Source: Roseivirga sp. UBA6061 (GTDB taxonomy: Bacteria > Bacteroidota > Bacteroidia > Cytophagales > Cyclobacteriaceae). Taken from it: a stretch of DNA of 64,000 bases. Below the pieces are notes generated by a model. The model was not told the DNA's origin. It made no database searches and saw nothing but the letters and a program-made list of their open reading frames with translations. Shown here in pieces: positions 26,772 to 37,308 of the stretch (positions within the stretch are counted from its first letter, which is position 1; each line of letters begins with the position of its first letter). The stretch covers positions 61,092 to 125,091 of the forward strand of contig DIYF01000187.1 in the NCBI GenBank assembly GCA_002427745.1. The letters run 5' to 3'. A program made the position numbers and the translations under genes.

Positions 26772-28949
26772 TCAGACCTTCTGTAAGTCAAATGGCAGTG
26801 TTCTTATCCGCTTGCCGGTTAAATCAAACACAGCATTTGCCAGTGCCGGAGCAATAGGGGGCAGGCCTGGTTCACCCATACCTCCCGGAGCTTCGTCATT
26901 TTCCATGATGTGCACTTCAATAGCTCTGGGAGCCTCGTTCATACGCAGCATGCGATAGGTATCGAAGTTGGCTTGTTCGGCTGCTCCGTTTTTAAAGGTG
27001 ATCGGGTCTTTCAGTGCTGCGGTCAGGCCATAAATAATATTTCCTTCCGTTTGTGCCGCTACCTGATCCGGGTTAATGTACACACCGCAGTCTATTACTG
27101 ATACTACTTTCGGAATGCTCACTTTGCCATTCTGCTTCTTCAGAAAAACCGCATGGGCCACTATGGTACCGAAGCTTTCTACAATGGCCAGTCCTTTGCC
27201 TTCATTCTTCGGTAATTTCTTGTTCCAGTTAGCTTCCTTTTCAAGCCGTTCCAGCACCTTGACATACCGTGGCTCAGACTGCAGTCGGTCTTTCCTGAAC
27301 TGCAGGGGATCTTCACCGGCCACAATGGCCACTTCATCTATAAAACCTTCGTGGGCAAAACCGTTGGTTGAACCAAATACAGAACGCCACCAGTGGATCG
27401 GAATCTGGTTTTTGTACTCCACAAAGCGCGTAGAGATGTTCGGAATGTCATAGTGGGTGTTGATGCCCTCCATTACTTCAAAAGGCAGGCGTCCCCGGCT
27501 GGGTCTGCCCTGGGTAGTAATGGCCTGGCTGATCATCTTATGCTGCAGGCCGATCGGCTTTTTATCAGCATCAAAGGTAGCTACCATGGCATGTGCAGTG
27601 CGCTGCCGGAATGGCCCCTGGCTGGTATCATCCTCACGGCTCCAGATGAGCTTGACCGGTTTGGTCATGGCCTGGGAGATTTGCAGACATTCAAACAGCG
27701 AATCGTTCATAGACCTGCGGCCAAAGCCACCTCCGAGATAAGGTAAATGCACCTTGATTTTCTCTTCTGCCTGATCGTCCGGTATGCCCAGGATTCGTGC
27801 AAACTGTCGTTGTACCTGTGGGCTCTGGCTGGGAGCCCAGACCTCGCAGGTGCCATCTTCTTTTACATGAACTGTGGCGTTCATAGGCTCCATACAGGTA
27901 TGCGAAAGATAGGGGAGGTCGTAACGTACCCCCAATACATGGTCTGCTTGTGCTAAAGTGGCTTTGAAATCACCTTTCTCAACATGCTCATAGCCTTCTT
28001 CTTTGGTCAGAGCCCCGAGCTCTTTATCAATGTCTTCTGAAGAAATTTTCGCAAACTCAGCATTATTCCATTGGATGTTCAGGGCTTTTCTTCCCTGTAA
28101 TGCGGCATGGTAACTGGTAGCCACTACTGCAATCCCCACATTGTCTTTGCCATAAACCTTGCGGGTAACTTCCATTACCTTTTCCACTCCTGATACGGCC
28201 ATGGCAGCATTCTTATCGAAGCCGGCAACAGAGCCCTGCAGTGTAGGGCAGCGCTCGATCGTGGCATAGAGCAGTCCTTCGGTTTTGGCATCCATGCCAT
28301 AGTCGGCCTGACCACTTACTTTCATCTCCAGGTCAGGTCTGGGCAGTGGTTTACCGATAAGTTTGAAGTCTTTTTTGTTTTTAAGAGTCGGGTTCTTGGG
28401 TACTTCTATGGCGGCTGCCTCTTTTACCAGTGCGGCATAGGTGAGACTGGTGCTGCTTCCCTTTTTAAAGACCTGGCCATCTTTGGCATAGCAGTCATTT
28501 GTACTTATACCCCAGCGTTTGGCAGCAGCCCGTATAAACATTTCTTTGGTAGAAGCTCCCAGTTTACGCATAGGGCCATAGAGACTGCGGGTATTGCGGC
28601 TGCCACCAATGGACTGTCTGCCATATTTTCGGGTAGCACTGGATTTCACAATATTCACTTTGCCCAGGTCTACTTCCAGTTCTTCGGCTATGATGGCCGG
28701 AATGCCCTGGTTAATGCCCTGACCCAGCTCGGGGATGGTGGCCATGATGGTGATCTGACCATCCTCACTGATAATCACGAAGGGATTGATAGCAGTACCA
28801 TCGATAAAGTCTTCGGCCATAATGGCCTTTACTATGGCGTCTTCTCCCAATTCCATAGCCAGTGATTCGAAACCTATGGCCAGCATGGCACCGGAAATAC
28901 CGGTGAGCTTCAGGAATTTTCTTCTGTCGATTGAATTAGTTGCTTCCAT
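26772..28949 (-). CDS. Molybdopterin-binding subunit of an aldehyde/isoquinoline-type oxidoreductase
   Basis: The start at 28949 ([20 protein letters not shown]) places a Tat-like signal RRKFLKLTG at the front, and overlaps the iron-sulfur gene by 14 bp; ATG 28970 is an alternative. The protein has about 725 residues, typical for IorB. The motifs [36 protein letters not shown] and the MoCo-binding region near residue 350-400 fit xanthine dehydrogenase-family large subunits. It forms a heterodimer with the adjacent 2Fe-2S subunit, probably periplasmic. It oxidises an aldehyde or N-heterocycle; the substrate is unknown. Confidence 0.88.
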   Translation of the reverse strand: MEATNSIDRRKFLKLTGISGAMLAIGFESLAMELGEDAIVKAIMAEDFIDGTAINPFVIISEDGQITIMATIPELGQGINQGIPAIIAEELEVDLGKVNIVKSSATRKYGRQSIGGSRNTRSLYGPMRKLGASTKEMFIRAAAKRWGISTNDCYAKDGQVFKKGSSTSLTYAALVKEAAAIEVPKNPTLKNKKDFKLIGKPLPRPDLEMKVSGQADYGMDAKTEGLLYATIERCPTLQGSVAGFDKNAAMAVSGVEKVMEVTRKVYGKDNVGIAVVATSYHAALQGRKALNIQWNNAEFAKISSEDIDKELGALTKEEGYEHVEKGDFKATLAQADHVLGVRYDLPYLSHTCMEPMNATVHVKEDGTCEVWAPSQSPQVQRQFARILGIPDDQAEEKIKVHLPYLGGGFGRRSMNDSLFECLQISQAMTKPVKLIWSREDDTSQGPFRQRTAHAMVATFDADKKPIGLQHKMISQAITTQGRPSRGRLPFEVMEGINTHYDIPNISTRFVEYKNQIPIHWWRSVFGSTNGFAHEGFIDEVAIVAGEDPLQFRKDRLQSEPRYVKVLERLEKEANWNKKLPKNEGKGLAIVESFGTIVAHAVFLKKQNGKVSIPKVVSVIDCGVYINPDQVAAQTEGNIIYGLTAALKDPITFKNGAAEQANFDTYRMLRMNEAPRAIEVHIMENDEAPGGMGEPGLPPIAPALANAVFDLTGKRIRTLPFDLQKV

Positions 28950-29409
28950 TGCTGATTTCGTTTGAGGCATTGTGAATTGCTTTTCTGATACGCGTATAAG
29001 TACCGCACCGGCAGATATTGCCGGACATGGCTGTGTCGATGTCGTCATCAGTAGGCTTCGGGTTTTTATCGAGCAGTGCTATGGCAGACATGATCTGACC
29101 CGACTGACAATAACCACATTGGGGTACCTGTGCTTCAATCCAGGCTTTCTGCACCGGATGACTCTGATCTTCTGAAACACCTTCTATTGTGGTAACCTGC
29201 TGACCACTGATAGCCGAAACCGGCAGTGAGCAGGAACGTACTGGGGTTCCGTTGAGATGTACGGTACAGGCACCGCATTGTGCAATGCCACAGCCATATT
29301 TGGTTCCGGTAAGACCGACCTCATCGCGAATCACCCAGAGGAGGGGAGTCTGCGGATCGGCATCAACCGTGAACTCCTGCTGGTTGATTTTCAGGGTATA
29401 CTTAGCCAT
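28936..29409 (-). CDS. 2Fe-2S subunit of the IorAB-type oxidoreductase
   Basis: The protein has 157 residues. The first cluster motif is the plant-ferredoxin type [16 protein letters not shown] with a later Cys in VRSC. The second is the helical type, QCGYCQSGQ and later GNICRCGTY. Both [2Fe-2S] centres expected for IorA/CoxS subunits are therefore complete. No signal peptide is seen; it would be carried across with the Tat-signal subunit. It is the first gene of the pair, overlapping the large-subunit gene by 14 bp. No cytochrome or maturation gene follows. Confidence 0.92.
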   Translation of the reverse strand: MAKYTLKINQQEFTVDADPQTPLLWVIRDEVGLTGTKYGCGIAQCGACTVHLNGTPVRSCSLPVSAISGQQVTTIEGVSEDQSHPVQKAWIEAQVPQCGYCQSGQIMSAIALLDKNPKPTDDDIDTAMSGNICRCGTYTRIRKAIHNASNEISNGSN

Positions 29410-29609
29410 AGTTGAGTGAATTTGTGAGTATTCAATATACGCTTTTAGAAAGCTTCTGTTTTTATAAATCTGAGTTTAGGTAAAATGTTTCGGACCAGCT
29501 GTGCGATTAACTAATTGGTTATTGATCCCTATAAAAGAAGGGAGCCGGTTTGGTTTACTTTGATGCAAAAGCCTTGGCGTTGGTTACTGGTCACCTGGTA
29601 AAACAGAGC

Positions 29610-29675
29610 GACTGAAGGGTCCCGGGACGGAGTCCGGTTTTATCAGGACGACAAGTCCGGAAGACCTGCGACCTG
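29610..29675. repeat. GC-rich imperfect palindromic segment
   Basis: The segment has GGGTCCCGGGACGGAGTCCGG-like pieces with a second GGAC/GTCC arm nearby. It resembles an extragenic palindromic element but no second copy is visible in this window. It falls between IorA-like and PD40-protein genes. The call is tentative. Confidence 0.25.
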
Positions 29676-29689
29676 GGCAGGGTAGATTG

Positions 29690-30604
29690 TCAGTCCCGAA
29701 TGGGTAGGGTACAGACTTCGTAGCTGCCATTGCGGTAGCCGGCATACGCTATGCTTTTACCATCAGGAGACCATACTGCCTGGGTTTCTCCCAGTTGTAA
29801 GGTAAAAGTTACCTGTCTGGCGCCCGTTCCGTCAATGTTGGATACAAAGAGCTCCGGTCGGGCATCCGGGATGGATCTTGAGAAAATCAGCTTTTTGCCG
29901 TCTGGTGACCAGTGAGGACAAAAGTCATGCTGAGGATAATCTGTTATTCGTTTTGCCAGGCTGTCGGGTTCATTAATATTGAGCGTATATAGCTCATCCT
30001 GTTGTCCTTCTGTATCACGCCTGGAAAAGAAAACCAGCTGTTGACTGTCGGGCGACCAGGCCCCGTAAAATGACCGGTATGCCGCCCGGGTGAGCTGCGT
30101 CACGGCTCCGCCAGAAATACTTGTTTTATAGAGGTTGAGCGCTGCATTTTCCGGGTCAGAGTCGGCTGAGAAAGCAATACTCTTTCCATCTGGTGAAATG
30201 CGGGCGGTGGTGGGCTCCAGGTTAAAGTTGTCAAGCAAAAGGGGCTCTGCCGAGCGGTCGTTGAGGTTAAGCAGGTAAAGGCCGAACCTGCCCTGACGAT
30301 TGGATTCGAAGATGATCTGAGCTCCGTTTGGGTGCCAGCCGGGGTTGCGGTCTTCGAAGCTATTGGTAGTAAGCTGTTCTTCGTGGTTCCCGTCTTTGTC
30401 AATGATAAAAAGCTCCCAGTCACCATCACGGTTGGACTCAAAAACAAGTCGCTCACCATCTGGCGACCACCAGGGGTGCCGGTCATCTCCTTTGCTTTGT
30501 GTGAGCACTTTCTCTTCTGACTGAGCCAGGCCGGATAGCTGTATTAAAAAAAGAAAGAGCCCCGAAATCAGGGCTCTTCTGTATTTATACTTTTGACTTT
30601 GCAT
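29690..30604 (-). CDS. TolB-like PD40-repeat beta-propeller protein
   Basis: Start ATG 30604 (MQSQKYKYRRALISGLFLFL) gives a signal peptide ending after LAQ; the track-style longer frame from 30631 is not needed. The protein has about 304 residues and six PD40/WD40-like repeats, with WWSPDGERLVFESNRDGDWE first and then WHPNGAQIIFESNRQG, ISPDGKSIAFSADS, WSPDSQQLVFFSRR, WSPDGKKLIFSRS and WSPDGKSIAYAGYR. It is a periplasmic propeller, generally a protein-interaction scaffold. It lies 33 bp downstream of the M1 peptidase gene, but a terminator-like hairpin falls inside its signal-peptide codons. Confidence 0.85.
   Translation of the reverse strand: MQSQKYKYRRALISGLFLFLIQLSGLAQSEEKVLTQSKGDDRHPWWSPDGERLVFESNRDGDWELFIIDKDGNHEEQLTTNSFEDRNPGWHPNGAQIIFESNRQGRFGLYLLNLNDRSAEPLLLDNFNLEPTTARISPDGKSIAFSADSDPENAALNLYKTSISGGAVTQLTRAAYRSFYGAWSPDSQQLVFFSRRDTEGQQDELYTLNINEPDSLAKRITDYPQHDFCPHWSPDGKKLIFSRSIPDARPELFVSNIDGTGARQVTFTLQLGETQAVWSPDGKSIAYAGYRNGSYEVCTLPIRD
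30546..30578 (-). terminator. Terminator-like hairpin within the PD40 gene's signal-peptide codons
   Basis: AAGAGCCC (30555-30562) pairs with GGGCTCTT (30571-30578). On the minus strand a TCTTTTTTT run follows. It sits just after the M1 peptidase stop (30638), so it could end that transcript or attenuate the next gene. The PD40 coding frame runs through it. Confidence 0.5.
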
Positions 30605-30637
30605 GACTATCGCATAAACGAAGGCCAGCAAACCGGG

Positions 30638-32524
30638 TTACTTGTTTGTTTCAATGGTAGCAGCTTCCCATTTATTGTTTTCACTGTTCACGTCAGCCAT
30701 TCTTCTCGAAGGATCGATCTCTATAGAGGCAATGTCTTCAATAGGGCGGTTGATGACAATCTCGTAGTTCGGATTGGTCCATGGCCAGTCAGGGTGTACT
30801 ATGCGCTTGTCATTAGTCTCAGCCTTTTTCTCGCCACGCATCATTCTCAGTGCGGCATAGTGTACTTCCTTGGTGCCATCCTTATAGGTTACCACCATGT
30901 CCATCGGCATAGGCATTTTACCTACCTTTTCCAGGGTCACTCTGGTTTTGTTATCCTCTTTGAGTACTGATTGAATACCGTAGTCGATTTGCTTGGTGCC
31001 GAACACGAAGTACTCATTGTACCAGTCCAGTTCCAGTCCTGATACTTTCTCGAAGACTCTTACCAGATCATTGGGGTTCGGGTGTCTGAATTTCCAGGTA
31101 TCGAAATACTCGATCAGTGCGTTGTCTCTGGCTTCCTCGCCAATGACATAGCCCATTTGTGACATCCATACAGAACCTTTTCCATAAGCCGATGCACTGT
31201 AAGCGCGGTTCAGGTCGAAATGATCTGAGTGTGTGCTCATCGCTTCTTCTACTCCGCTTTTAGCCAGCGCGACATAACCTCTTCCTGCAGGAAGTCCCAG
31301 TGTCTCCAGGTCGTCATTACTGCGCTCGCTACCTCTGAGGTGACGGGTGATTCTGGCCGAGGCGTATGAGGTGAAGCCCTCATCCATCCAGGGGTGCAGG
31401 CTCTCATTGCTACCGAGAACACCATGATACCAGTCGTGCATCATCTCGTGTACGGTTACCCCCACGAGGCTGCCTCTGTTTCCGGTGATCAGCGTAGACA
31501 TGGGGTATTCCATACCCCCGTCACCTCCCTGGATCACGGTAAACTGTTTGTAGGGATACTGCCCGAAATGCTTGTTGGCATATTCCATGGCACGTTCCGT
31601 AATGGCAGGCAGGTTTTTCCAGTTCTCTACATTTTGCCCTTCCTGATGGAAGAAATGCAAGGTAGTGCCATTGGCCATTTTCAGCTTATCGTGGATATAA
31701 TCCGGATCAGCGGCCCACATAAAGTCATGCACATTCGGAGCTTTGAAGTGCCAGGTAAGCTTGCCTTTTCTTACTTTCTGTTTTACAGTCTGTCCCTCTT
31801 CTTCATAGCCATGGCCAATTTCGAGCGGGTTTTGCAGGTAACCGGTGCCACCAATCAGGTAGTCCTTGTCAATGGAGATTTTTACATCAAAGCTACCCCA
31901 GACACCGTAGAACTCTCTTCCGATATATGGGTTGGCATGCCAGCCCTGGTAATCATATTCGCTCAGTTTCGGATACCACTGAGACATAGAGTAGCGAACT
32001 CCTTCTGCATTGTCGCGGCCTGTTCTGCGAATTTGTACCGGTACCTGTGCTTCATATTCCATTTCCAGTGTAACGGTCTCACCGGAGGCAATAGGCTTGT
32101 TCAGCTGCACTTCCAGAATGGTGCCCTCTACCACAAAGTCTACCTTTTTGCCATTTTGCTTCAGAGACTTGATTTTCTGGTAGCCGATTTCATCCTCACT
32201 CAGTTTGGAAATACGATCAGTTACACGTCTGTCCGGATCTTTGATCGTGCGAGAGCGCACATCCATCATACTACCGGGCTGAAAGGCATTAAAGTAGAGG
32301 TGGTAGAAGACCTGATTAAGCTCATCAGGAGAGTTATTGGTATACACTATTTTTTGCTTACCCTGGTAGCGATTGGTTTCTACATCCATATCGATTTCCA
32401 TGGTATAGTGAGCTTCCTGCTGCCAGCGCTCATGGGCCTGTCGGGTGGCTTGTTGCTGCGCATTGATGGTAACCGTGGAGGTTAGCATGATCAATGCCAG
32501 TAGCTGTCCTGTCAATTTTTTCAT
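30638..32524 (-). CDS. M1-family (gluzincin) aminopeptidase, secreted
   Basis: The protein has 628 residues, with a signal peptide MKKLTGQLLALIMLTSTVTI cleaved near NAQ. The zinc motif HEMMHDWYHG followed by SLHPWMDEGF (HExxH-x18-E, about residues 359-382) is complete. The exopeptidase motif is GGMEYPMS, a variant of GxMEN. The N-terminal beta-domain and the following catalytic domain are present, and the C-terminal armadillo-like part is short. It is a periplasmic or exported peptidase. It is upstream of the propeller gene on the same strand. Confidence 0.88.
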   Translation of the reverse strand: MKKLTGQLLALIMLTSTVTINAQQQATRQAHERWQQEAHYTMEIDMDVETNRYQGKQKIVYTNNSPDELNQVFYHLYFNAFQPGSMMDVRSRTIKDPDRRVTDRISKLSEDEIGYQKIKSLKQNGKKVDFVVEGTILEVQLNKPIASGETVTLEMEYEAQVPVQIRRTGRDNAEGVRYSMSQWYPKLSEYDYQGWHANPYIGREFYGVWGSFDVKISIDKDYLIGGTGYLQNPLEIGHGYEEEGQTVKQKVRKGKLTWHFKAPNVHDFMWAADPDYIHDKLKMANGTTLHFFHQEGQNVENWKNLPAITERAMEYANKHFGQYPYKQFTVIQGGDGGMEYPMSTLITGNRGSLVGVTVHEMMHDWYHGVLGSNESLHPWMDEGFTSYASARITRHLRGSERSNDDLETLGLPAGRGYVALAKSGVEEAMSTHSDHFDLNRAYSASAYGKGSVWMSQMGYVIGEEARDNALIEYFDTWKFRHPNPNDLVRVFEKVSGLELDWYNEYFVFGTKQIDYGIQSVLKEDNKTRVTLEKVGKMPMPMDMVVTYKDGTKEVHYAALRMMRGEKKAETNDKRIVHPDWPWTNPNYEIVINRPIEDIASIEIDPSRRMADVNSENNKWEAATIETNK

Positions 32525-32613
32525 AGTTTACTGGGTAGTTTCAAAAACGAATGCTGAAAATATTAAAGTTAGCCATTGGCTGCAACCGTATATTTTTAAA
32601 TGGAGTCAACCGG

Positions 32614-34692
32614 CTATTTCAGCTTGTAACGCAACTGTAACTTTACTTCAGTGCGTTTGTCGCCTTCAATGGTTTCAAGTCCCGTGCCAATCTCATTGCG
32701 GTCGTAAAAAGTGGTGCGCGCAATCCGGCCCCAGATATCAATTTTGCGGCTCAGCCGGTATTGAAAGAGCAGATAGTTGCGAATGCCTCTGCCGCTGTAG
32801 GCCGGAATAGAAAAGGCATAGAGTACATCACGCTCATAGGCGTATTGCCTGTTTTCATTGCCTTCAGTATCAAACAGGGCCATACGACCCGAGAAGGTCC
32901 AGTTGCCGATGGAATAGACCGCGTCCTGCATAAAGGCATAACCATCTGTGCGGGTACCGTTCAGTTCAAAATCACTGTATTGTATCCGCGATTTGAATTT
33001 TAAATCTGAATTGACCGAGAATTCGAGGTTGGTAACGAATTGTGTTTTGGTACCGGCTACTACAATGGTCTGACCGGTTTCGGCATCTGAAGTATTGATG
33101 TCTTTGGTCTCTTTTCTGAATTGACCGTAAAGCCTTACCCTTCTTCCCGGATTGTAGTGCAGGCGAATGAGATAGTCATTCCCCTCAGACGGGGCATTCA
33201 CTCGGAATCTGAGCCAGGGGAAGCGATAAGTATCGTAATAGGCAGTGAGATAGAACTTGCGGTTAAGCGTGTATTTAATACCCCAATACACCCCGCTTTC
33301 ATTGATGTTCCGGCTCCCTTCGGCAAAGGCCGTTCCCCGAAAACTGTGGAAATCGCGGTCGTAGCTGCGGAAGACCATGGCAAAGTCGACTCTGGGGCTC
33401 AGGTTGGTAATAAAACCCGCTATGCCACCAAATCCGCCACTTTTGGCAATGGCTGCTTCTCCAAACAGAGAGAAGTTGCGCCAGTTATAGCTGGCATAAG
33501 TACCTACATTGTAGTGGCTGGTACCGCTAAACTCAAAGCGATTGTAAGGGGCATCGGTTCGTTGAATGGGCAGACCAAATTCATTGCTGGTAAGCGTGAT
33601 GCCGGCTGTGGCCCCATTGTTAAAATTATAGTGAGCATTGGCTCCCAGAACTGTTTCCGAGACCACTCGCTTGTTGGCAATCTCATTTTGTGTTCGGTGA
33701 AGGCCTGAGAGCTGGAAAGAGGAGAAAAACTCTGGGAAGCCATCAGGATCATCATTTTCCCGGATATTGGCATCCTGGTTCAATCGGGAGTAAAAGCCGG
33801 TAACCATCAGCCGATCTGTGGCTTCATAGGTAGCGGCTACACCACGCAGAAAGCCACCTTCCAGTACAGATGTATAAGGCTTAATACCCAGAGTGACACG
33901 CTGAACTGCGTTGACCGTTTCTGAGCCTTTCCCCACACCCAGGCCGGCACCAAACAACAGGCCCTGTCCGAACTGCAGCTGATAGTCGCCAATGATGGCC
34001 TTTCTGATCTTACCCTGCTTTTCGAGCATAAAATGAGCCGACCAAAAGTCCATGCCTCTTCTCTTGGTGGTACCGTCCCAGGTAAGTGCCTCTCCAGGGT
34101 CTTTTTCTGTAGTAAAACCCAGGCTGAAATCTTGCGATTTTGATACGCGGTAGCGGAAGTAGAGTTTATCCGGTGAGCCGGCATAGCGGCTGTCTTCCGG
34201 GCTTTCAGCAGCTGTATAGCCTCTGCGCTCTTCCAGCACTCTTTCATACCGTGTGATAAAGTAGTTGTTCCGCTCTTCCAGTATGCGTTGAAGGAGGGGC
34301 CTCTCATCAGCGGTCGCATCATTGGGGTTTACCGTTACAAAGGGTATCAGTTTTTGAATGGTGGCATTGTCAAAGCCTTCTATGAGTTGGAGCTCGTACA
34401 GTGTGAGCAGCTTGCCTTTTTCCTGGATATAGGTCTGCAGGTTGTTGATCTGCGGAATGGAAAGCACATAGAGGCTCTTGAGCTCCTGAATGGTAGCAGA
34501 ATTGAGGTCCAGTGGGTTTTGATACAGGAGTAACAATGACTCGTAGAGGTCTTCGTAGTTTACGTCATCTTCCTGCAGGCTGAAAAGCTCTTCTACAAAC
34601 TGCTCGAGATCAAATGAAGTGCGTTCCTGTGCTTTGAGGTGTATGCCCCCGAGCAATAAAAAGCTCAACCATATAAGCGTGAGCCTTTTCAT
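32614..34692 (-). CDS. Helix-hairpin-helix protein with outer-membrane barrel
   Basis: The protein has 692 residues with a signal peptide (MKRLTLIWLSFLLLGGIHLK). Residues about 50-140 carry two ComEA-like HHH units (DLNSATIQELKSLYVLSI and LTLYELQLIEGFDNATIQ). From about 180 on there are alternating strands typical of a beta-barrel, such as YQLQFGQGLLFGAGLGVGKG and later TSNEFGLPIQRTDAPYNRFE. This combination is known in Bacteroidota next to PorV/PorQ-like proteins; its function is not firmly established. Its start overlaps the upstream PorQ-like stop by 4 bp, so the two are coupled. Confidence 0.75.
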   Translation of the reverse strand: MKRLTLIWLSFLLLGGIHLKAQERTSFDLEQFVEELFSLQEDDVNYEDLYESLLLLYQNPLDLNSATIQELKSLYVLSIPQINNLQTYIQEKGKLLTLYELQLIEGFDNATIQKLIPFVTVNPNDATADERPLLQRILEERNNYFITRYERVLEERRGYTAAESPEDSRYAGSPDKLYFRYRVSKSQDFSLGFTTEKDPGEALTWDGTTKRRGMDFWSAHFMLEKQGKIRKAIIGDYQLQFGQGLLFGAGLGVGKGSETVNAVQRVTLGIKPYTSVLEGGFLRGVAATYEATDRLMVTGFYSRLNQDANIRENDDPDGFPEFFSSFQLSGLHRTQNEIANKRVVSETVLGANAHYNFNNGATAGITLTSNEFGLPIQRTDAPYNRFEFSGTSHYNVGTYASYNWRNFSLFGEAAIAKSGGFGGIAGFITNLSPRVDFAMVFRSYDRDFHSFRGTAFAEGSRNINESGVYWGIKYTLNRKFYLTAYYDTYRFPWLRFRVNAPSEGNDYLIRLHYNPGRRVRLYGQFRKETKDINTSDAETGQTIVVAGTKTQFVTNLEFSVNSDLKFKSRIQYSDFELNGTRTDGYAFMQDAVYSIGNWTFSGRMALFDTEGNENRQYAYERDVLYAFSIPAYSGRGIRNYLLFQYRLSRKIDIWGRIARTTFYDRNEIGTGLETIEGDKRTEVKLQLRYKLK

Positions 34693-35504
34693 TTGGAAGG
34701 ATGAAAAGAGATACCAAAATTATGGGTACTTCCCAGGTCGCGGTCTACACTTACGCCATAATCCAGGACGAATTTCCTGAGCTCAAGTCCCCCGCCAAAG
34801 GAATGTGTATTGTTCAGGCCTGAAAAGCCGGTGCGCAGGTGTAATTTTTCAATAAGCTGGTATTGGATTCCGAGTTTCAGGTCCGGGTCGAGGTTGACAT
34901 CTTTTTCTCCCTCAATCACAAAAGTAAACTCATTCGTGGGCTGATAGGAGAGCCCCAGTCTGATCACAGTGGGGACCCGCTCGTTGGTTTCAGCTGATAG
35001 GGTAGCCTGTGTGAAGTTGTAGATATGTGCTCCGAAAGTAAGCTCGGGAGTCAGGTCGGCCACCCCGCCAATATCAGCGACAAATACGCCTTTACTGCCA
35101 AAGCTGTCGATGTTCAGTTGCAGATAGCTGGCCTTAATGCCTAGAGCCATGATGCCGATTTTCCGGGATGCGGAGAAGCTGAGCATTTGTGTATTGAACA
35201 GGTCATCGCCAAAACGAAAGACACCTACTCCCAGATTGCCAAAACCTGAAGGAATCACCGCTCCTGCCGAAACGGTATTGAAAGGCGCAAAATCAAAGAT
35301 GGTTCTATAGCTCACAAAGCCGGAAATGTCGGTGGCGGTGGCAAACCCTGCCGGGTTATTGAGTACAGACCAGTGATCTACATTCATCACGCTCACACCT
35401 CCCATACCCAGTGCTTTGGGGCCAACCGGAGGAATTGTGGAGATCTGCGCCTTAAGCTGAAAAATGGAGAAAAGGGCTACTAAAAGCAGGCTGGTGATGC
35501 GCAT
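34689..35504 (-). CDS. PorV/PorQ-family outer-membrane protein
   Basis: The protein has 271 residues, signal peptide MRITSLLLVALFSIFQLKAQ. The opening KALGMGGVSVMNVDHWSVLN is followed by NPAGFATATDISGFVSY, the hallmark of PorV/PorQ/UPF0164 barrels. The rest alternates short strands as in a 14-strand barrel. PorV and PorQ in Porphyromonas belong to the type IX secretion attachment complex; whether this one does is unknown. Its small size fits a PorQ-like protein. It is cotranscribed with the HHH-barrel gene. Confidence 0.75.
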   Translation of the reverse strand: MRITSLLLVALFSIFQLKAQISTIPPVGPKALGMGGVSVMNVDHWSVLNNPAGFATATDISGFVSYRTIFDFAPFNTVSAGAVIPSGFGNLGVGVFRFGDDLFNTQMLSFSASRKIGIMALGIKASYLQLNIDSFGSKGVFVADIGGVADLTPELTFGAHIYNFTQATLSAETNERVPTVIRLGLSYQPTNEFTFVIEGEKDVNLDPDLKLGIQYQLIEKLHLRTGFSGLNNTHSFGGGLELRKFVLDYGVSVDRDLGSTHNFGISFHPSK

Positions 35505-35716
35505 CGACTAAAGATATTAAATTAGCCTAAACTTTGTTCTGCCCGGATGCGAATCTTAATAATCTCTTATTCTTTGGTGAGATTTTTGATGGCAAATGGT
35601 TAAAATTAGTCTGGTGTCGTTTAGTTTCCGATCCATCGTGGTACTGCCTGTGAGAACGGGCAATTAAAAGGCATTGTTTTATGAGAGATGGTCGTTAGGA
35701 CCTGAGATACCCGCTT

Positions 35717-37276
35717 ATGAGAATTACCCTGATACTTACTTTCCTGATTTCTGTTCTGTGTGCTGCTGCCCAGAATCACAGAGAAGACCTTGATATTGCT
35801 TTCGGACCTATGTTTAGCGTGTCCAAAAGGTCGGTGCCTACACAGTTTGTGGGCAGCGATGCTGATGCCTTCTATGTGGTTTATTCCCGGGGTAAAGCCG
35901 GTACCGGCAGGCGTTATCTGCACAAGTTTGGTTACGACCTGAAACCACTACAGGAAGTGAAGCTCGGTACGCGCATCGGCTCGGTTGATACACAGTCTGA
36001 GGCAGTATTGATGCTGGATGGAAAGCTGTATCAGTTTATGCACAGCAGCTATGGTACCAAACGAACTTTCTATGTGCAGTCCATTGATAAGACCAACCTG
36101 AGCCTGGGCAAGGAGGAACTGGTAGGATCATTTACTTCAAAAGGCAGAGGTCTGGGGCAATCAAAGACTTTCGTGAATGCCACCAGAGACTCATCTTACA
36201 TCTCTCTGATTTACACCATCCCGGGTAAGCGTAAGGACAATGAGCAGTTTGTGGTCAATATCTTCAACAGGCAAATGGAAAAAGTCTGGTCGCAGCAATA
36301 CGAATTTCCTTATGAAAACAGATTGCTGGACCTGCAGGAATTCAGGGTGGACAGTAATGGCGACTTATACGCTCTGGCTAAACGAAACTTCGAAAACAAA
36401 CGCGATAAGGTGGCCGGCCTGGTCAATTACGATTACCTGCTCTTCAATCTAAAAAGGGAGGGAGGCATCGATTCTCTGAAGATAGAAACGGAAGGTAAGT
36501 TCCTGCGTGATATGAAGGTGGAGTTTACCCCGGAGGGAGATATTGTAAGTGCGGGCTTTTACTCTAACCTGAACGCTTCAGATGCGGGGGGCGCTTTTTA
36601 CATGCGACTGGACGGTAAAACCAAACAGGTGGTGTCCTCTTCATTCAAAGAGTTTGAGCTGGACTTTGTGCTCCAAAACCTCACAGAGAAAAAAGCGAAG
36701 CGCGTAGAGAAGCGCATTAAGCAGGGGCGCAATAAAGAACTGCCCTATTACCATATAGATGAACTGGTGCCCATGCCGGATGGCAGTGTTCGGATGATAG
36801 GGGAGCAGCGGCTGATCTATACCGTCACCACAGGCTATGGCGCTACCATGATCACGCAGACCAATTACCTCTACAACGATATGGTGATTGTAAGCATCAA
36901 CAAGGATGGAGAAGTGGAGTGGGCAGAGCGGATTGCCAAAAGACAGCATACGGTAGATGACGGAGCAGCCTATTCCTCCTATGCTCTGATGAAGCGTGAC
37001 AATGAGCTGGCCTTTATGTTCAACGACAATGCCCGAAACCTCGACTACAACGGGGTTGGCCGCGTAGCCGCTATGGCCAAAAACAGCTCTACGGTGGTGA
37101 TGGCAGCACGGGTAGGGCAGTTTGGTGATGTAAGACGAGCCGGGCTGTTTCGCAGGGGAGAGGCAGAGATTAAAATCCGACCTGTATTTGCCCATCAGCT
37201 TGACGAAGATGAGCTTTTACTCTTTGGCCACCGACAGCTAAGAGAGCAGCGTTTTGTGATTGTTAAGTTTAAGTAA
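35717..37276 (+). CDS. Secreted protein of unknown function, paralog A
   Basis: The protein has 519 residues with a signal peptide (MRITLILTFLISVLCAAAQ). The mature part repeats beta-rich segments: FGPMFSVSKRSVPTQFVG, YVVYSRGKAGTGRRYLHKFG, KVWSQQYEFPYENRLLDLQE and VDDGAAYSSYALMK. This looks like a beta-propeller, though no named family is recognised. It is the first of two tandem paralogs; the second begins 32 bp after its stop and matches over the whole length. Probably exported to the envelope and cotranscribed with it. Confidence 0.65.
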   Translation: MRITLILTFLISVLCAAAQNHREDLDIAFGPMFSVSKRSVPTQFVGSDADAFYVVYSRGKAGTGRRYLHKFGYDLKPLQEVKLGTRIGSVDTQSEAVLMLDGKLYQFMHSSYGTKRTFYVQSIDKTNLSLGKEELVGSFTSKGRGLGQSKTFVNATRDSSYISLIYTIPGKRKDNEQFVVNIFNRQMEKVWSQQYEFPYENRLLDLQEFRVDSNGDLYALAKRNFENKRDKVAGLVNYDYLLFNLKREGGIDSLKIETEGKFLRDMKVEFTPEGDIVSAGFYSNLNASDAGGAFYMRLDGKTKQVVSSSFKEFELDFVLQNLTEKKAKRVEKRIKQGRNKELPYYHIDELVPMPDGSVRMIGEQRLIYTVTTGYGATMITQTNYLYNDMVIVSINKDGEVEWAERIAKRQHTVDDGAAYSSYALMKRDNELAFMFNDNARNLDYNGVGRVAAMAKNSSTVVMAARVGQFGDVRRAGLFRRGEAEIKIRPVFAHQLDEDELLLFGHRQLREQRFVIVKFK

Positions 37277-37308
37277 CTGATAGTGATTATTGATAACAAT
37301 TCTTCAGA

